Origin: Thermogladius sp023256015
Lineage (GTDB): Archaea > Thermoproteota > Thermoprotei_A > Sulfolobales > Desulfurococcaceae
Direction: 5' to 3'
Assembly (NCBI RefSeq): GCF_051131135.1
Contig: NZ_CP151274.1
Span: 620,001 to 684,000, forward strand
DNA: 64,000 nt
Numbering within the stretch: position 1 is the first letter of the stretch; every line of letters starts with the position of its first letter. The position numbers and the translations under genes were made by a program. The notes below the pieces were generated by a model that saw nothing but the letters and a program-made list of their open reading frames with translations, did not search any database and was not told the origin of the DNA. Shown piece after piece: positions 22,027-31,000 of the stretch.

Positions 22027-22794
22027 TTGATCGAGCTCTCGCTACTCGCAGTAGTCGAGTACGCTATTACGTTGCTCTTCCTAACCCCCTTCTCCGTCTA
22101 CGACTACAAGAAGAGGGACATCCCGGATAAACTCGTGTACTTGTTCCTAGCGGTGTCGGTGGTCCTCTGTTTCCTGAACTTCTACTTGGTGAAAGACCTC
22201 GTGCCCTTCCAAGCCCAGGCTCTCTACACCCTGCTGTCCGTGGTGCCTGTCCCGCTAGTGCTACTGGTCCTGGCGAGGCTAGAGCTCGTGGGGCCGGCCG
22301 ACTTCTACGTGGTCACGTCGATCGCCGTCGCCTACTCCTCGCCGCTCAACTACCCCACTCTACTAGGTGGATACAGCGTCCCCGTGCCTCCTATAGTCTA
22401 CTCGGTCTTAATCTACGCCCTAGTACTCCAGATCGCGGTCCACTACGCTGTTCTTGCTGCGAGATTACGCAGGTTCGGGTTTAGGGTTCCAAAAGGCTTC
22501 AGCGCGTGGGACAAGGCCTTCTTGGCGATAGCGGGCTGGCCTATTACAGTAGGCGAACTACTAGAGAAAGACTACTACGTGCCTCTACAGGAGCCGTTCG
22601 AGAGCCCCCTGGGAGTCGAGTGGAGGCTTAAGGGAGTAACGAAAATAGAGGACTCGGAGTTGAGGTCTAGAATCGGCGAGTACCTCGAAAGGGGGCTGGT
22701 CAAACACGACGAAGTAGTGTGGGCCTCTTACGGCCACCCGTTAGTGGTCTACATATTGTTTGGCTTCATAATGTTCCTGGTAAGGGGCTTCTAG
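22027..22794 (+). CDS. A24-family prepilin/prearchaellin peptidase-like protein
   Basis: A 255-residue polytopic membrane protein with the two aspartate motifs of archaeal type IV prepilin-like peptidases (PibD/FlaK): VYDYKKRDIPD (Asp26) and GPAD (Asp92), the latter matching the archaeal GxHyD form. About six transmembrane segments are visible, with a soluble insertion of about 70 residues near the C-terminus before a last helix. It would cleave class III signal peptides of pilins, archaellins and binding proteins; pilin-like candidates occur at 61.5-64 kb. The soluble insert makes it longer than typical PibD, so a dedicated substrate is possible. Confidence 0.82.
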   Translation: MIELSLLAVVEYAITLLFLTPFSVYDYKKRDIPDKLVYLFLAVSVVLCFLNFYLVKDLVPFQAQALYTLLSVVPVPLVLLVLARLELVGPADFYVVTSIAVAYSSPLNYPTLLGGYSVPVPPIVYSVLIYALVLQIAVHYAVLAARLRRFGFRVPKGFSAWDKAFLAIAGWPITVGELLEKDYYVPLQEPFESPLGVEWRLKGVTKIEDSELRSRIGEYLERGLVKHDEVVWASYGHPLVVYILFGFIMFLVRGF

Positions 22795-22797
22795 ACC

Positions 22798-23766
22798 TCA
22801 CTCCTCGGAGTCCCTAATACCCTCCTCCGTTATTACGAAGACCGCCTCCCCCTCCGGTAGGTGGGGGGCGTCGACGATCCTGGCTATCCTCTTGTTACCT
22901 TTCGACTTTCTCAGCTGGACTCTCACACCTGGTGTGTGCGCTAGTACGTGCCCTCCCACGGCCACGGTGGGGTCGCCGTAGAACACGTCGGGCCTGGCCA
23001 TCACCTGGTTCGTTACGACAACCGCTAGATTGTACGCCTCTGCGAGCCTCATTAACTGGTGCAGGTGCGCGTTGAGCTTTTGCTGCCTCTCCGCCAGGTG
23101 CTCTCTACCAGGGTACTCCGCCCTGAAGTGGCTCGTCACGCTGTCTAACACCACGAGCCTGACGTTGTTCTTGGGCACGAAGCTGAAGAGCTCCTCGACT
23201 ATGCTGATCTGGTGGTCGCTGTTGTACGCCCTCTGGTAGAATATGTTCTCCATAGCCTTATCGGGCTCCAGGCCCACAGCTCTAGCCATCGCCTCGATCC
23301 TCTCCCACCTGAAAGTCCCCTCGGTGTCGATGTAGACCGCCTTCCCAGACAGCCCCCCCTTCTCGGGCGGTAGTTGCACGTTCACGCTGAGTTGGTGGCA
23401 TATCTGGGTCTTCCCCGTGCCGTACTCGCCGAAGAACTCGGTAATGGTCTTTGTCTCAACACCTCCGCCTAGGATGTTGTCGAGCTCTCTACTACCCGTC
23501 GTTATCTTCTTTATAGACAGCCTCTCGTACTTCACGTCCTTGGCCGTCTTGAAGGTCAGCCCGAGGACCTTCCTCGCGGAGTCGATGACCCTGGACACCG
23601 TTGTGGGGGGTAGCCCGGTCTTCTCCGAAACCTCCTCGGGCCTGGCAACTATCAGAGCCCAAACAGTAGTGTACCCGGCCGACTCGAGCTTCTCGGCTAT
23701 TTGGGGGTTGACGCCCGGTAAATCCTTCACGTAAACGACCTTGCTAGAAGACCCACCCTCGCTCAC
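22798..23766 (-). CDS. radA: DNA repair and recombination protein RadA
   Basis: A 322-residue archaeal RadA/Rad51 recombinase. An N-terminal helix-hairpin-helix region (LPGVNPQIAEKLESAGYTTV) precedes the RecA core with Walker A GEYGTGKTQ, Walker B LVVLDSVTSHFRAEY, L1/L2 loop region TNQVMARPDVFYGDP and VAVGGHVLAHTPGVRV. The start is GTG 23766. A TATA-like GTTTAAAAAC lies about 30 nt upstream, giving a very short leader. No radB is nearby. It is followed on the other strand, tail to tail, by the A24 peptidase gene. Confidence 0.97.
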   Translation of the reverse strand: MSEGGSSSKVVYVKDLPGVNPQIAEKLESAGYTTVWALIVARPEEVSEKTGLPPTTVSRVIDSARKVLGLTFKTAKDVKYERLSIKKITTGSRELDNILGGGVETKTITEFFGEYGTGKTQICHQLSVNVQLPPEKGGLSGKAVYIDTEGTFRWERIEAMARAVGLEPDKAMENIFYQRAYNSDHQISIVEELFSFVPKNNVRLVVLDSVTSHFRAEYPGREHLAERQQKLNAHLHQLMRLAEAYNLAVVVTNQVMARPDVFYGDPTVAVGGHVLAHTPGVRVQLRKSKGNKRIARIVDAPHLPEGEAVFVITEEGIRDSEE

Positions 23767-23813
23767 GCGACCACCCTACTATGTAATAGCTGTTTTTAAA
23801 CCGGCTATTTACG

Positions 23814-23987
23814 TTAACTGGGCTCTACCTCCTCCCGGTACTCTAGTATCTCGTGGAACGTGTTCCGGCGACAGTATGGGCAGTAGTGGAAAAGCTGTGT
23901 AAACTCCTTCTTGAGAGGGAAGCTTACCTCTAGCTTCCACGTGTTGCCGCACTCTTTACACTTTAGTAGCCAGTAGGGTATTCCTGG
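23814..23987 (-). CDS. small zinc-ribbon protein without a canonical start codon
   Basis: Downstream of, and in the same frame as, the ASCH-domain gene a 57-codon frame encodes an evident zinc ribbon: YWLLKCKECGNTWKLEVSF, then LFHYCPYCRRNTFHEILEY (two CxxC pairs), ending in TAA at 23814-23816. There is no ATG, GTG or TTG between the ASCH stop TGA (23988-23990) and the first Cys; ATA is the third codon. The sequence pattern leaves little doubt that it is translated. Options are a non-canonical start coupled to the upstream gene, or readthrough of the TGA. Confidence 0.6.
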   Translation of the reverse strand, partial: PGIPYWLLKCKECGNTWKLEVSFPLKKEFTQLFHYCPYCRRNTFHEILEYREEVEPS

Positions 23988-24575
23988 TCACCCCTTCTCC
24001 TGCAGTATGCCCCTCTCGACCAAGATTCTTAGTGCCCGGTTTAAAACGTCTACGACAGCACCCCTCTTACTAACATCGCCCAGTACCCTAATAGCTGTCA
24101 GGTCTATATCGCCTGTCCTGGTCAGGTCAAAAAGGACTTTTGCCTCCGAGTCCGTTAGCACGTCTGAGAGATACCTTAAGGCTATCCGGGCTAGGACAAC
24201 CGGCTCCAAGCCGCCGAATGGCTTACCGGTGTCGACGCTGTCGAGCCTTTTAACAACTCTTAAACCGATGACCGTGACGTACTCGTCGTCTCTTATACCA
24301 GGGTAGATCTTCCTCAACTCGCTCACGAGCTCGGCTCTGCTCTCGAACCCGTCTCTTCTAGCCTCGCTCTCGCTGATGTCTCTCAGTCTCTTGTAGTACA
24401 CGTACTCGACTCTAGCTAGGGCTATCGGGCGCGAGCCCGCGTGTATCACTACTTGCCTGTATCTCGGCCTTACAATACCCCTCCTGATAGTCGTCGTTTT
24501 AGAGCCCTCGATTATCTTCTCCGCGTACTCCCCCCGGAAGATTATGTGCCTCCCGAGAAACTTCTTGGGCGGCAT
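23988..24575 (-). CDS. ASCH-domain protein
   Basis: A 195-residue protein. The first about 110 residues form an ASCH domain, a PUA-like RNA-binding fold (FLGRHIIFRGEYAEKIIEGSKTTTIRRG, then VVIHAGSRPIALARVEYV, cited by position: residues about 5-60). The C-terminal part is helical and winged-helix-like (AKVLFDLTRTGDIDLTAIRVLG ... LNRALRILVERGILQ). This suggests binding of RNA or a modified nucleotide; no specific function can be given. It sits between thrS and a small zinc-ribbon frame, all on the minus strand, and may be cotranscribed with both. Confidence 0.8.
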   Translation of the reverse strand: MPPKKFLGRHIIFRGEYAEKIIEGSKTTTIRRGIVRPRYRQVVIHAGSRPIALARVEYVYYKRLRDISESEARRDGFESRAELVSELRKIYPGIRDDEYVTVIGLRVVKRLDSVDTGKPFGGLEPVVLARIALRYLSDVLTDSEAKVLFDLTRTGDIDLTAIRVLGDVSKRGAVVDVLNRALRILVERGILQEKG

Positions 24576-24590
24576 CCTCGGCTACTCTAC

Positions 24591-26429
24591 TCACAGCTGG
24601 TAGCTCGCCAACGGCCTCCTACTGACCAGGAGAGGCAGCGTGGGCTCTGTCCTAGGGTACCCCTTGACCTCTTCACCGAGCTTAGCGGTGAGCTCGCTCA
24701 CAGACATAGTGGTAGTCTCGTTAGTCGCCCTCACCCTGACGCTGAGCGTCCCGCTCTTGACCTCTCTCTCGCCTACCACTACGATGTAAGGTACCCACTC
24801 CCTCCCCGCGTCTCTGATCTTCTTCCCCAGGCTCTCGTCTCTGTCGTCGACGTCTACCCGGTAGCCCTCGCCAGCCAGCGCCTGGGCCACCTTGACGGCG
24901 TAGTCCACGTAGTCCTTGGAGACCGGTACTACTCTAACCTGTACAGGGGCTAGCCAGGTGGGTATACTGGGCGTCCTCCCCTGCTTCTCCTCTAGCGCAG
25001 CGGTGTCTAGCAACATGTAGATGTACCTCTCGACGCCGCCGATGATAGCGGTGTGGATTATCACCGGGTGCCTCTTCTCGCCCTCGGGTGTCGTGTAGGT
25101 TATGTTGAACCTCTTACCGTTGCCTACGTCTATCTGGAAGGTCGCTATCTCCCTAGGCCTCCCGATGTTGTCTATTATGTGGTACTCTACGTTGAGAACC
25201 CAGTAGTAGATACCGCCCGGTATCACGGCTACCAGGACTGGGTAGTTCTCTCTCTTGACGTACTCAACTATGTCGTTGAAGTTGTTCTCGAAGAAGTCTC
25301 TCGAGACGTTGTACAGTGCTACATACCTCCTGCCGACCTTCCTTGCCTCCTCCATAATCTTCTCCTGGACTAGCTTCGACACCTCTATGGCCTCCCTGAG
25401 GTCTCTGGTCAGTATGTGGAGGTCCGGCATGTAGAACTTCCTAAGCCTGAAGCAGAGGTTGAGCTCGCCTCTCTGCTCGAGCCTGTAGCTGTCTGCGACC
25501 TCGAACATGCCGAATGGCAGGTCCTTGTGGCTTATGACCCAGTCTCTCAACATGGCGAACTGCTGGTGACAGGCAGCGTACCTCATGACGTACCTGTCCT
25601 CGTCTACAGCGACCTCGTACAGCCGGTCCCCGAACAAGAGCGCGTGCTCTAGGACAGGCCTCTCCTTCAGGTTGAACATGTTACTGCCCATAACCTTGAA
25701 GACGGGGATGCCTAGGCTCCTCACGACCTGCCAGCTGTACCTCATAACGGACTCCATTATAACCACGGCGTGGGGCCCGTACCTCATGTGGCCGTGGTCG
25801 CTCATCGGCTCCCACTCGAAGCCGAACTTCCTACAGTAGTCGTTCACCCTGTTCTCTCCGCCCGCCAGCTCGACCCCGAAGACCTCCTTGTCCACCAGGA
25901 TCTTCAGGTCGGGGTACTTCGAGTAGTCGAACTCGGTCGGGTTGTACACTCTGCCCTCGGGGGTGACGATGTAGAAGGTCTTCTCCACAGTCCGCCTCAC
26001 TACGCCTGTCTCCTGCTTCCTTATGGTCTTGGACAGCTCGCTGAGGGGGTGGCCGTAACACTCCAAGGCGAACTCCTTGTACCAGCCGAAGGGGGCTCTC
26101 TCTACCCTCAGCCCCCTCTCCTTTAACTTGTCGGCGAACTTCCTGAGGACGTCCATGGCTACTGGCGGGGGAGCCAGCTCGCTCGACAGGTGGGCGTAGG
26201 GGTAGACCACTACAATACCGGGCTTGAGGCTGGAGGCCGTCTCGTAGATTTCGCTGGCAGCCCTTTCCGCGACACTCTCGTCGTCGCCCTGCTCCACTGT
26301 CGAAAAGACTACTAGTGCGTTCTCGAAATCGCCTGTAGCGCTCGCCTCGCCGAGGCTCTCCGGCTCCTTGACAGCCGGCTCCCTCACCTTGTACGAGAAC
26401 CTCTTGGCGTGTATTAGAAGTAGCCTCAA
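24591..26429 (-). CDS. thrS: threonyl-tRNA synthetase (archaeal type)
   Basis: About 612 residues from TTG 26429 (MRLLLIHAKRFSYK), which matches the archaeal ThrRS N-terminus; the frame also contains ATG at 26456 and 26474. Domains: an N-terminal archaeal editing domain related to D-Tyr-tRNA deacylase (about 1-140), the class II catalytic core with motif regions RYAACHQQFAMLRDWV and SYRLEQRGELNLCFRLRKF, motif 3 near GGVERYIYMLLD, and the anticodon-binding domain (APVQVRVVPVSKDYVDYAVKVA). All appear complete. TATTAAAT about 45 nt upstream is the likely TATA box, consistent with the later start. Confidence 0.95.
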   Translation of the reverse strand: MRLLLIHAKRFSYKVREPAVKEPESLGEASATGDFENALVVFSTVEQGDDESVAERAASEIYETASSLKPGIVVVYPYAHLSSELAPPPVAMDVLRKFADKLKERGLRVERAPFGWYKEFALECYGHPLSELSKTIRKQETGVVRRTVEKTFYIVTPEGRVYNPTEFDYSKYPDLKILVDKEVFGVELAGGENRVNDYCRKFGFEWEPMSDHGHMRYGPHAVVIMESVMRYSWQVVRSLGIPVFKVMGSNMFNLKERPVLEHALLFGDRLYEVAVDEDRYVMRYAACHQQFAMLRDWVISHKDLPFGMFEVADSYRLEQRGELNLCFRLRKFYMPDLHILTRDLREAIEVSKLVQEKIMEEARKVGRRYVALYNVSRDFFENNFNDIVEYVKRENYPVLVAVIPGGIYYWVLNVEYHIIDNIGRPREIATFQIDVGNGKRFNITYTTPEGEKRHPVIIHTAIIGGVERYIYMLLDTAALEEKQGRTPSIPTWLAPVQVRVVPVSKDYVDYAVKVAQALAGEGYRVDVDDRDESLGKKIRDAGREWVPYIVVVGEREVKSGTLSVRVRATNETTTMSVSELTAKLGEEVKGYPRTEPTLPLLVSRRPLASYQL

Positions 26430-26527
26430 AACCCATCCCTTTAAGGCTTGATGCATTAATGAGCGAGGACTCATTTAATACTTTGCTTCCGCTGAAGAAG
26501 CTTAATAGCGTGTATCGCGTTCGTAGT

Positions 26528-26585
26528 AGTTGGTGATGAACCCCTAAAACGCGAGAGATGAGCGGACCTGTCTCAGCTGAGAGGA
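26528..26585 (+). ncRNA. box C/D guide sRNA with a 23S-directed guide (candidate)
   Basis: Order: box C GTGATGA (26533-26539), guide ACCCCTAAAAC, weak D' GCGA, box C' GAGATGA (26555-26561), guide GCGGACCTGTCTCAG, box D CTGA (26577-26580). The D guide is complementary to UGAGACAG, a universally conserved string of the 23S peptidyl-transferase region (E. coli about 2596-2603), possibly extending to UGAGACAGGUC. The five-nucleotide rule points at G2599. A TATA-like GCTTAATAGC (about 26500-26509) lies about 25 nt upstream. The weak D' suggests that only the D guide works. Confidence 0.75.
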
Positions 26586-26610
26586 GTCTTACGAGGGGGC
26601 TCAGCCTACA

Positions 26611-27246
26611 CTACGCGGTGGTATCCAAGGAGAGAACCTCGCCGACTACTACTCCCGGCATCTGAGAGAGGCCGCCGTTCCTCCCCAGGAGTTTCACGGT
26701 GATCGACTTGAGGCGCTTGTAGCTCGTACTGCTGATGTTGAACACCTTGGTTACGAAGTCCTCGGGGGGCACTACTCTCGTTGAAGCCGCGTAGGCCACC
26801 ATATACGCTAGCGCGTACCTGCCGCGAAGACTCCTGGAGAGGAGGGCGGGGTTCTCCCTCCTAATGATCTCGAGCCCTCTCTCCACGTAGGTCTTCACCC
26901 CCTCCTTCTCAATGTTCTTCTCAGCCGCTATAGACGCCTTGCTCTTAACCGTGTTAACAAACCTGCCTGTCTCGAGGACCTTGTCTGTGTCGACTACCAT
27001 CCAAGGCTTCTCCTTGGCGATCTTGTAGGCCTTGTTGTACAGCCTGAGCCTGAACCTGTACGTCTTCCTGTCGATCACGCTCCTCGGGCCACGCCTCCGC
27101 CCGCGTACTGCCTCGCCCTCTTCGGTGTCAGGTGCGTGGGCGTACTCGTAAACCCTGTCTACGACGAGGCCGCACGAGCTACAGACCACGAAGCCCTCCT
27201 CGTAGTCCCAGACGAGGCTGGACCCGCATACAGGGCATTTCTCCAT
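26611..27246 (-). CDS. short TFB-like zinc-ribbon protein
   Basis: A 211-residue protein with a TFIIB-type zinc ribbon at the N-terminus (C4, C7, C22, C25: CPVCGSSLVWDYEEGFVVCSSCG). A basic linker (GRRRGPRSVID) follows, then a helical region of about 140 residues that may correspond to one cyclin-like repeat. A full archaeal TFB has two cyclin repeats in about 300 residues, so this is a shortened paralogue rather than the general factor. It may modulate or replace TFB at some promoters. It diverges from a proteasome beta-subunit gene across 69 bp. Confidence 0.78.
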   Translation of the reverse strand: MEKCPVCGSSLVWDYEEGFVVCSSCGLVVDRVYEYAHAPDTEEGEAVRGRRRGPRSVIDRKTYRFRLRLYNKAYKIAKEKPWMVVDTDKVLETGRFVNTVKSKASIAAEKNIEKEGVKTYVERGLEIIRRENPALLSRSLRGRYALAYMVAYAASTRVVPPEDFVTKVFNISSTSYKRLKSITVKLLGRNGGLSQMPGVVVGEVLSLDTTA

Positions 27247-27315
27247 TGCGACACCAAGCTAGCATACGTTAGCCGTTGTTATTAGAGGAGATTTCAACCG
27301 AGGGGAGGGGGAGGG

Positions 27316-27993
27316 TTGAGCGAAAGTATTGAGCGGAGTTCGTTTATTAACCTTGTAAAGTCTATCATTAGCAAGGTGGTTGTATTGGAGGCTGTTCTAC
27401 CAGGCACAGTAATCGGGATCAAGACCAGCAGCGGCGTGGTCCTGGCCGGCGAGAAGAGGATGACCTACGACGGCTTCATCTTGAGTAAGAGTGTAAGGAA
27501 GCTGTTCCCGATCACCGAGCACACAGCGGTAGGGTTCGCGGGCTTAACAGGGGACATGAACTTCCTGTACAGGGTGCTCAAGACCGAGGCAAGGAACTAC
27601 GAGCTCGAGCACGGGAGGGAGATCAAGACCAGGAGCCTCGCCAAGCTGCTCTCCATAATCCTCTACAGTTACAAGCTCTTCCCCATGCTGACAGAGGCAG
27701 TGGTGGGCGGCTTCGACGAGGCCCCGAGCCTTTTCGTGCTAGACGCCGTAGGCAGTTTGCTAGAGGAGAGGTACACTGCGCTGGGCTCGGGCTCCCAGCT
27801 AGCTCTGAGCATAATCGAGCAGAGCTACAGGGAGGACATGCCGCTCGAAGAGGCGAAGAACCTGGCTATCAAAGCGGTCTTGGCCGCTATAGAGAGGGAC
27901 GTCTTGTCGGGCGACGGCGTCGACGTCCTAGTCATAACTAGGGAGGGTATTAAGAGCGAGGAACACTTGCTGGCCAGGTCCACGACCCGCTGA
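27316..27993 (+). CDS. psmB: proteasome beta subunit lacking the catalytic threonine
   Basis: A 225-residue beta-type 20S subunit. Gap-free alignment to the active-site strand of known beta subunits places Gly at position 1 (PGTVIGIKTSSGVVLAGEKR), whereas residues equivalent to Glu/Asp17 and Lys33 (VRKLFPI) remain. It carries a longer N-terminal extension of about 29 residues in place of a short cleavable propeptide. Crenarchaeal proteasomes commonly contain two beta subunits, of which one is the active one; the second gene here (41064-41684) has an intact TTT start. This subunit is therefore probably structural or assembly-related. Confidence 0.9.
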   Translation: MSESIERSSFINLVKSIISKVVVLEAVLPGTVIGIKTSSGVVLAGEKRMTYDGFILSKSVRKLFPITEHTAVGFAGLTGDMNFLYRVLKTEARNYELEHGREIKTRSLAKLLSIILYSYKLFPMLTEAVVGGFDEAPSLFVLDAVGSLLEERYTALGSGSQLALSIIEQSYREDMPLEEAKNLAIKAVLAAIERDVLSGDGVDVLVITREGIKSEEHLLARSTTR

Positions 27994-28039
27994 GGGAAGA
28001 CCCTTCCGCTTTTCTAAGGCCGTTGGTGAAAATTTATTT

Positions 28040-28071
28040 ACTCGACTCAAGCCTAAAATAATTAGTCGAGT
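28040..28071. promoter_or_regulatory. inverted repeat flanking the subtilase TATA box
   Basis: Perfect 8-bp arms ACTCGACT (28040-28047) and AGTCGAGT (28064-28071) enclose a TATA-like CCTAAAATAATT. The arrangement could be a pair of operator half-sites around the TATA box or, if transcription starts further upstream at AATTTATTTAC, a leader hairpin. The downstream gene is the large secreted protease. Confidence 0.5.
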
Positions 28072-28090
28072 GGGATAGGTGTACCTCTAT

Positions 28091-31000
28091 ATGAATATAC
28101 GCGTGAAGGCAGTTTTCCCTATACTCTTCCTGGCTATAGTAGTACTACCCCTCCTTACGGTAGTGCCGGTGAGCCAGGCAGCAACCCTGCCTCCAAGCAG
28201 GGTCACGGACGTGAAGAGCCTGCTAGAGGTCTTCGATAGCCCTAGCCCCAAGGTTGTAGACGCGCAGGAGCCGGGCGTCCAGGTCGTAACCAGCGGTGGC
28301 TCACAGGTATACAAGCCCTTCATCCTCGTGGCGTACAAGCAGGCGCTCTCCTACGTCAGGGAGTACGCTAAGATAAAGTACTACGTCCCGCTACCCAACG
28401 GCGTAGTAGTCGCGCACGTGGCGGTCTCGAGAGAGGGGCTCGTCAAGCTAGCTGGGCTACCCGGCGTCTTGAGTATCATGCCCTCACCCTCCTTGGAGGA
28501 GCTGTTCTCGGATCAGGCCAGGCTTAAGTCGATGGCGTTCGAGGACAAGAGCCCCAGCCAGGTCGCTGGTGCTGGCGGTTACAGTACTTTCTCGAGCCTA
28601 GACGTACTAGGCGTGAAGAGGGAGTGGTCCACCTACGGTTACAAAGGTAAGGGAGTGATAGTTGGCATAGTAGACACCGGTGTAGACTTCACCAACCCCG
28701 AGCTTGGGCTAGACGCGGTCGCGAGGGACTCCTCCGGTACACCGCTCATGGTAGTCAACGACGAGCACATAGCGCTGACGCCCATTACTGTTGTGAGAGA
28801 CGCTAACGGCTACCTGAACACGAGCGGCGCTATCGTCCCAGTGTTCAGCACCCTCTACTCCGGTCTCTACGGGTATCCATACGTATACGCAGTAAGGGTG
28901 ACGGTCAACTACACGGCTCCGCCTGTGAGTAAGAGCGGCGTCTACAAGTTCGGCTTCCTAGAGTGGTTCTTCTCCGACTCGCTCACAGGCTACTACGTAA
29001 GAGTCAGGATACCCACTCTACTCGTGGACGCCGACACTCCAGGAGTGTACAACGCCGTGATGTTCGACTTGTCTTCGGCGTTCTACGCCTTGTCCGCGAC
29101 AATGAGGAGCCTGGAGAACAGCACGCTGGGCACAGTGTTATGGGCTGCCCCGAAACCCGCCTGGCTAGACTACAGCTTTAACGACGAGCAGCTCTTCAAG
29201 CTGGGCGTAAACGACGTGGTCGGCAGGGACTTCAATGGTGACGGCATTATAGACTTCGGCGTCGGCGTGATAGCGGGCGCTTACATAGACTCGTACGGTT
29301 TAGCGAACTACACCTACTCGTACCCCACCTTCACGTTCGGTCAGCCCGGCGAGTACCCCGGCTTAGACCCCAACGGCAACTACATCGCTATACTGACGGA
29401 CTGGGAGGGGCACGGCACTAGTGTGGCTACGGTTATTGCCGCTAGGGGCAGGCTCAACTACACAGGCTACGGCGGCGTGTACAAGCTATACGGTGTCGCG
29501 CCCGAGGCCAAGCTATCTGCCGGCACGGGGTTCTTCTTCGGAGACCTGATACCGGTCGAGTACTGGCTGGGCGGCTGGGACTGGGTCTACGACCCGACTT
29601 ACAGCGCCCTCTTCCCAGTGCCCAGCGGTGTGAGGAGGGCCGACATAATCAGCAACAGCTGGGGCTACATAAACCTGGCTAGGTGGGGCCACCAAGGCCC
29701 CGGCATGGACTACCTGTCGGCAGTCTTCAACCAGATAATATCCGTCAACCTGCTGATCAACCACAACGTAACCATAGTGTTCGCGGCTGGGAACTACGGG
29801 CCGGGCTACACGACTATATCCGCACCCGGTGCTGACCTGTTGATAATAGAGGTTGCCGCTTCCACGAACATGGAGTACTTCAGGTTGTACGGCTTCCCGC
29901 CCGGTTACAGCGGTGATATAGTACCCTTCAGTAGCAGAGGGCCCAACGCGCTCGGCTACCCGAAGCCCGACGTCGCTGCCGTAGGCGCGTTCGAGTGGGC
30001 CGGCGTCAGGACGGTCGACGGTAGAGGCTACGGCGTGAGAGGTTACAACGAGGGCGCCGGCGGGGGCTTGACGCTATTCGGCGGTACAAGCGAGGCGACA
30101 CCCTTCACTAGCGGCGTCCTAGCCCTAGGCGTACAGGCCTACATGTCCAAGCACGGCTATGTCCCCTCCCCCATAGAGCTCAAGGTGCTGCTCAAGAGCA
30201 GCACGAACGACTTGAAGTACCCCGCCCTGGAGCAGGGCAGCGGGCAGGTCGACGCGTACAAGCTGGTATCCACGATACTGAGCGGGGGCATGACCGCGTA
30301 CTTGACGCAACCGATAGCAGCGGCCTTCACCGAGAACTACGCTAACGTGTACGGTAGCTACACTGGTGTTATAGCGGGCATGTTAGCCGACACGGCGCTG
30401 TACGCTGTAGTTCCGCCGGGCTCCTCCTACGACTTCACGATAAACCTGAAAGGCCAGGGCCCAGCTTTCGCGAGAGCTGTGTGGTACCAGCTCGTTAGGG
30501 AGGTACCTGTCTACAGCGGCGTGTACTACTTCACCACGAGGTACTTCGTACTACCTAGAATGTACTTCGCTGACGCGGACTACGTAGAGTTCTACATAGT
30601 CTTCCAGAACCTGTCCTACAACCCGCCATACTACGGTATGTTGCCCTCGAGCAACGGCTACATGATCAGGGCAGACGCCTTCGACTACTACAACGGTAGC
30701 ATGTACAGGCTGACCACGGACGCTAGGGTAGCGACCGAGGACAGGATCCCCGTGGGCAACGTGATGCAGAGAGTTAAAGGAGACCTTGTACTGAGGCTCA
30801 GGCCGAACCCGAGCGTCCCCGCCCCCACGCCCGTTGTTGTCAGTATAGTTGCTAGGGTGTACAAGGAGGCGCCGTCGTACTTAGTGTCGTTCAGTCTACC
30901 GTACGCCTACGTCAACGGCACGGGCTCTATAAAGGGTAGAATAGTGGTGCCCTCGACTCAGCCTCCAGGAGTCTACGACTTCAAGATACAGGTGTACACG

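Noticed and set aside
22027..22794. Loss of the GxGD motif (GPAD) as a sign of an inactive peptidase
   Set aside because: Archaeal prepilin peptidases use a GxHyD form, so GPAD is acceptable.
23985..23995. Selenocysteine or pyrrolysine decoding at the TGA between the ASCH and zinc-ribbon frames
   Set aside because: TGA is not a pyrrolysine codon, no SECIS-like element or Sec machinery is seen, and crenarchaea are not known to use Sec; non-canonical initiation is the simpler explanation.
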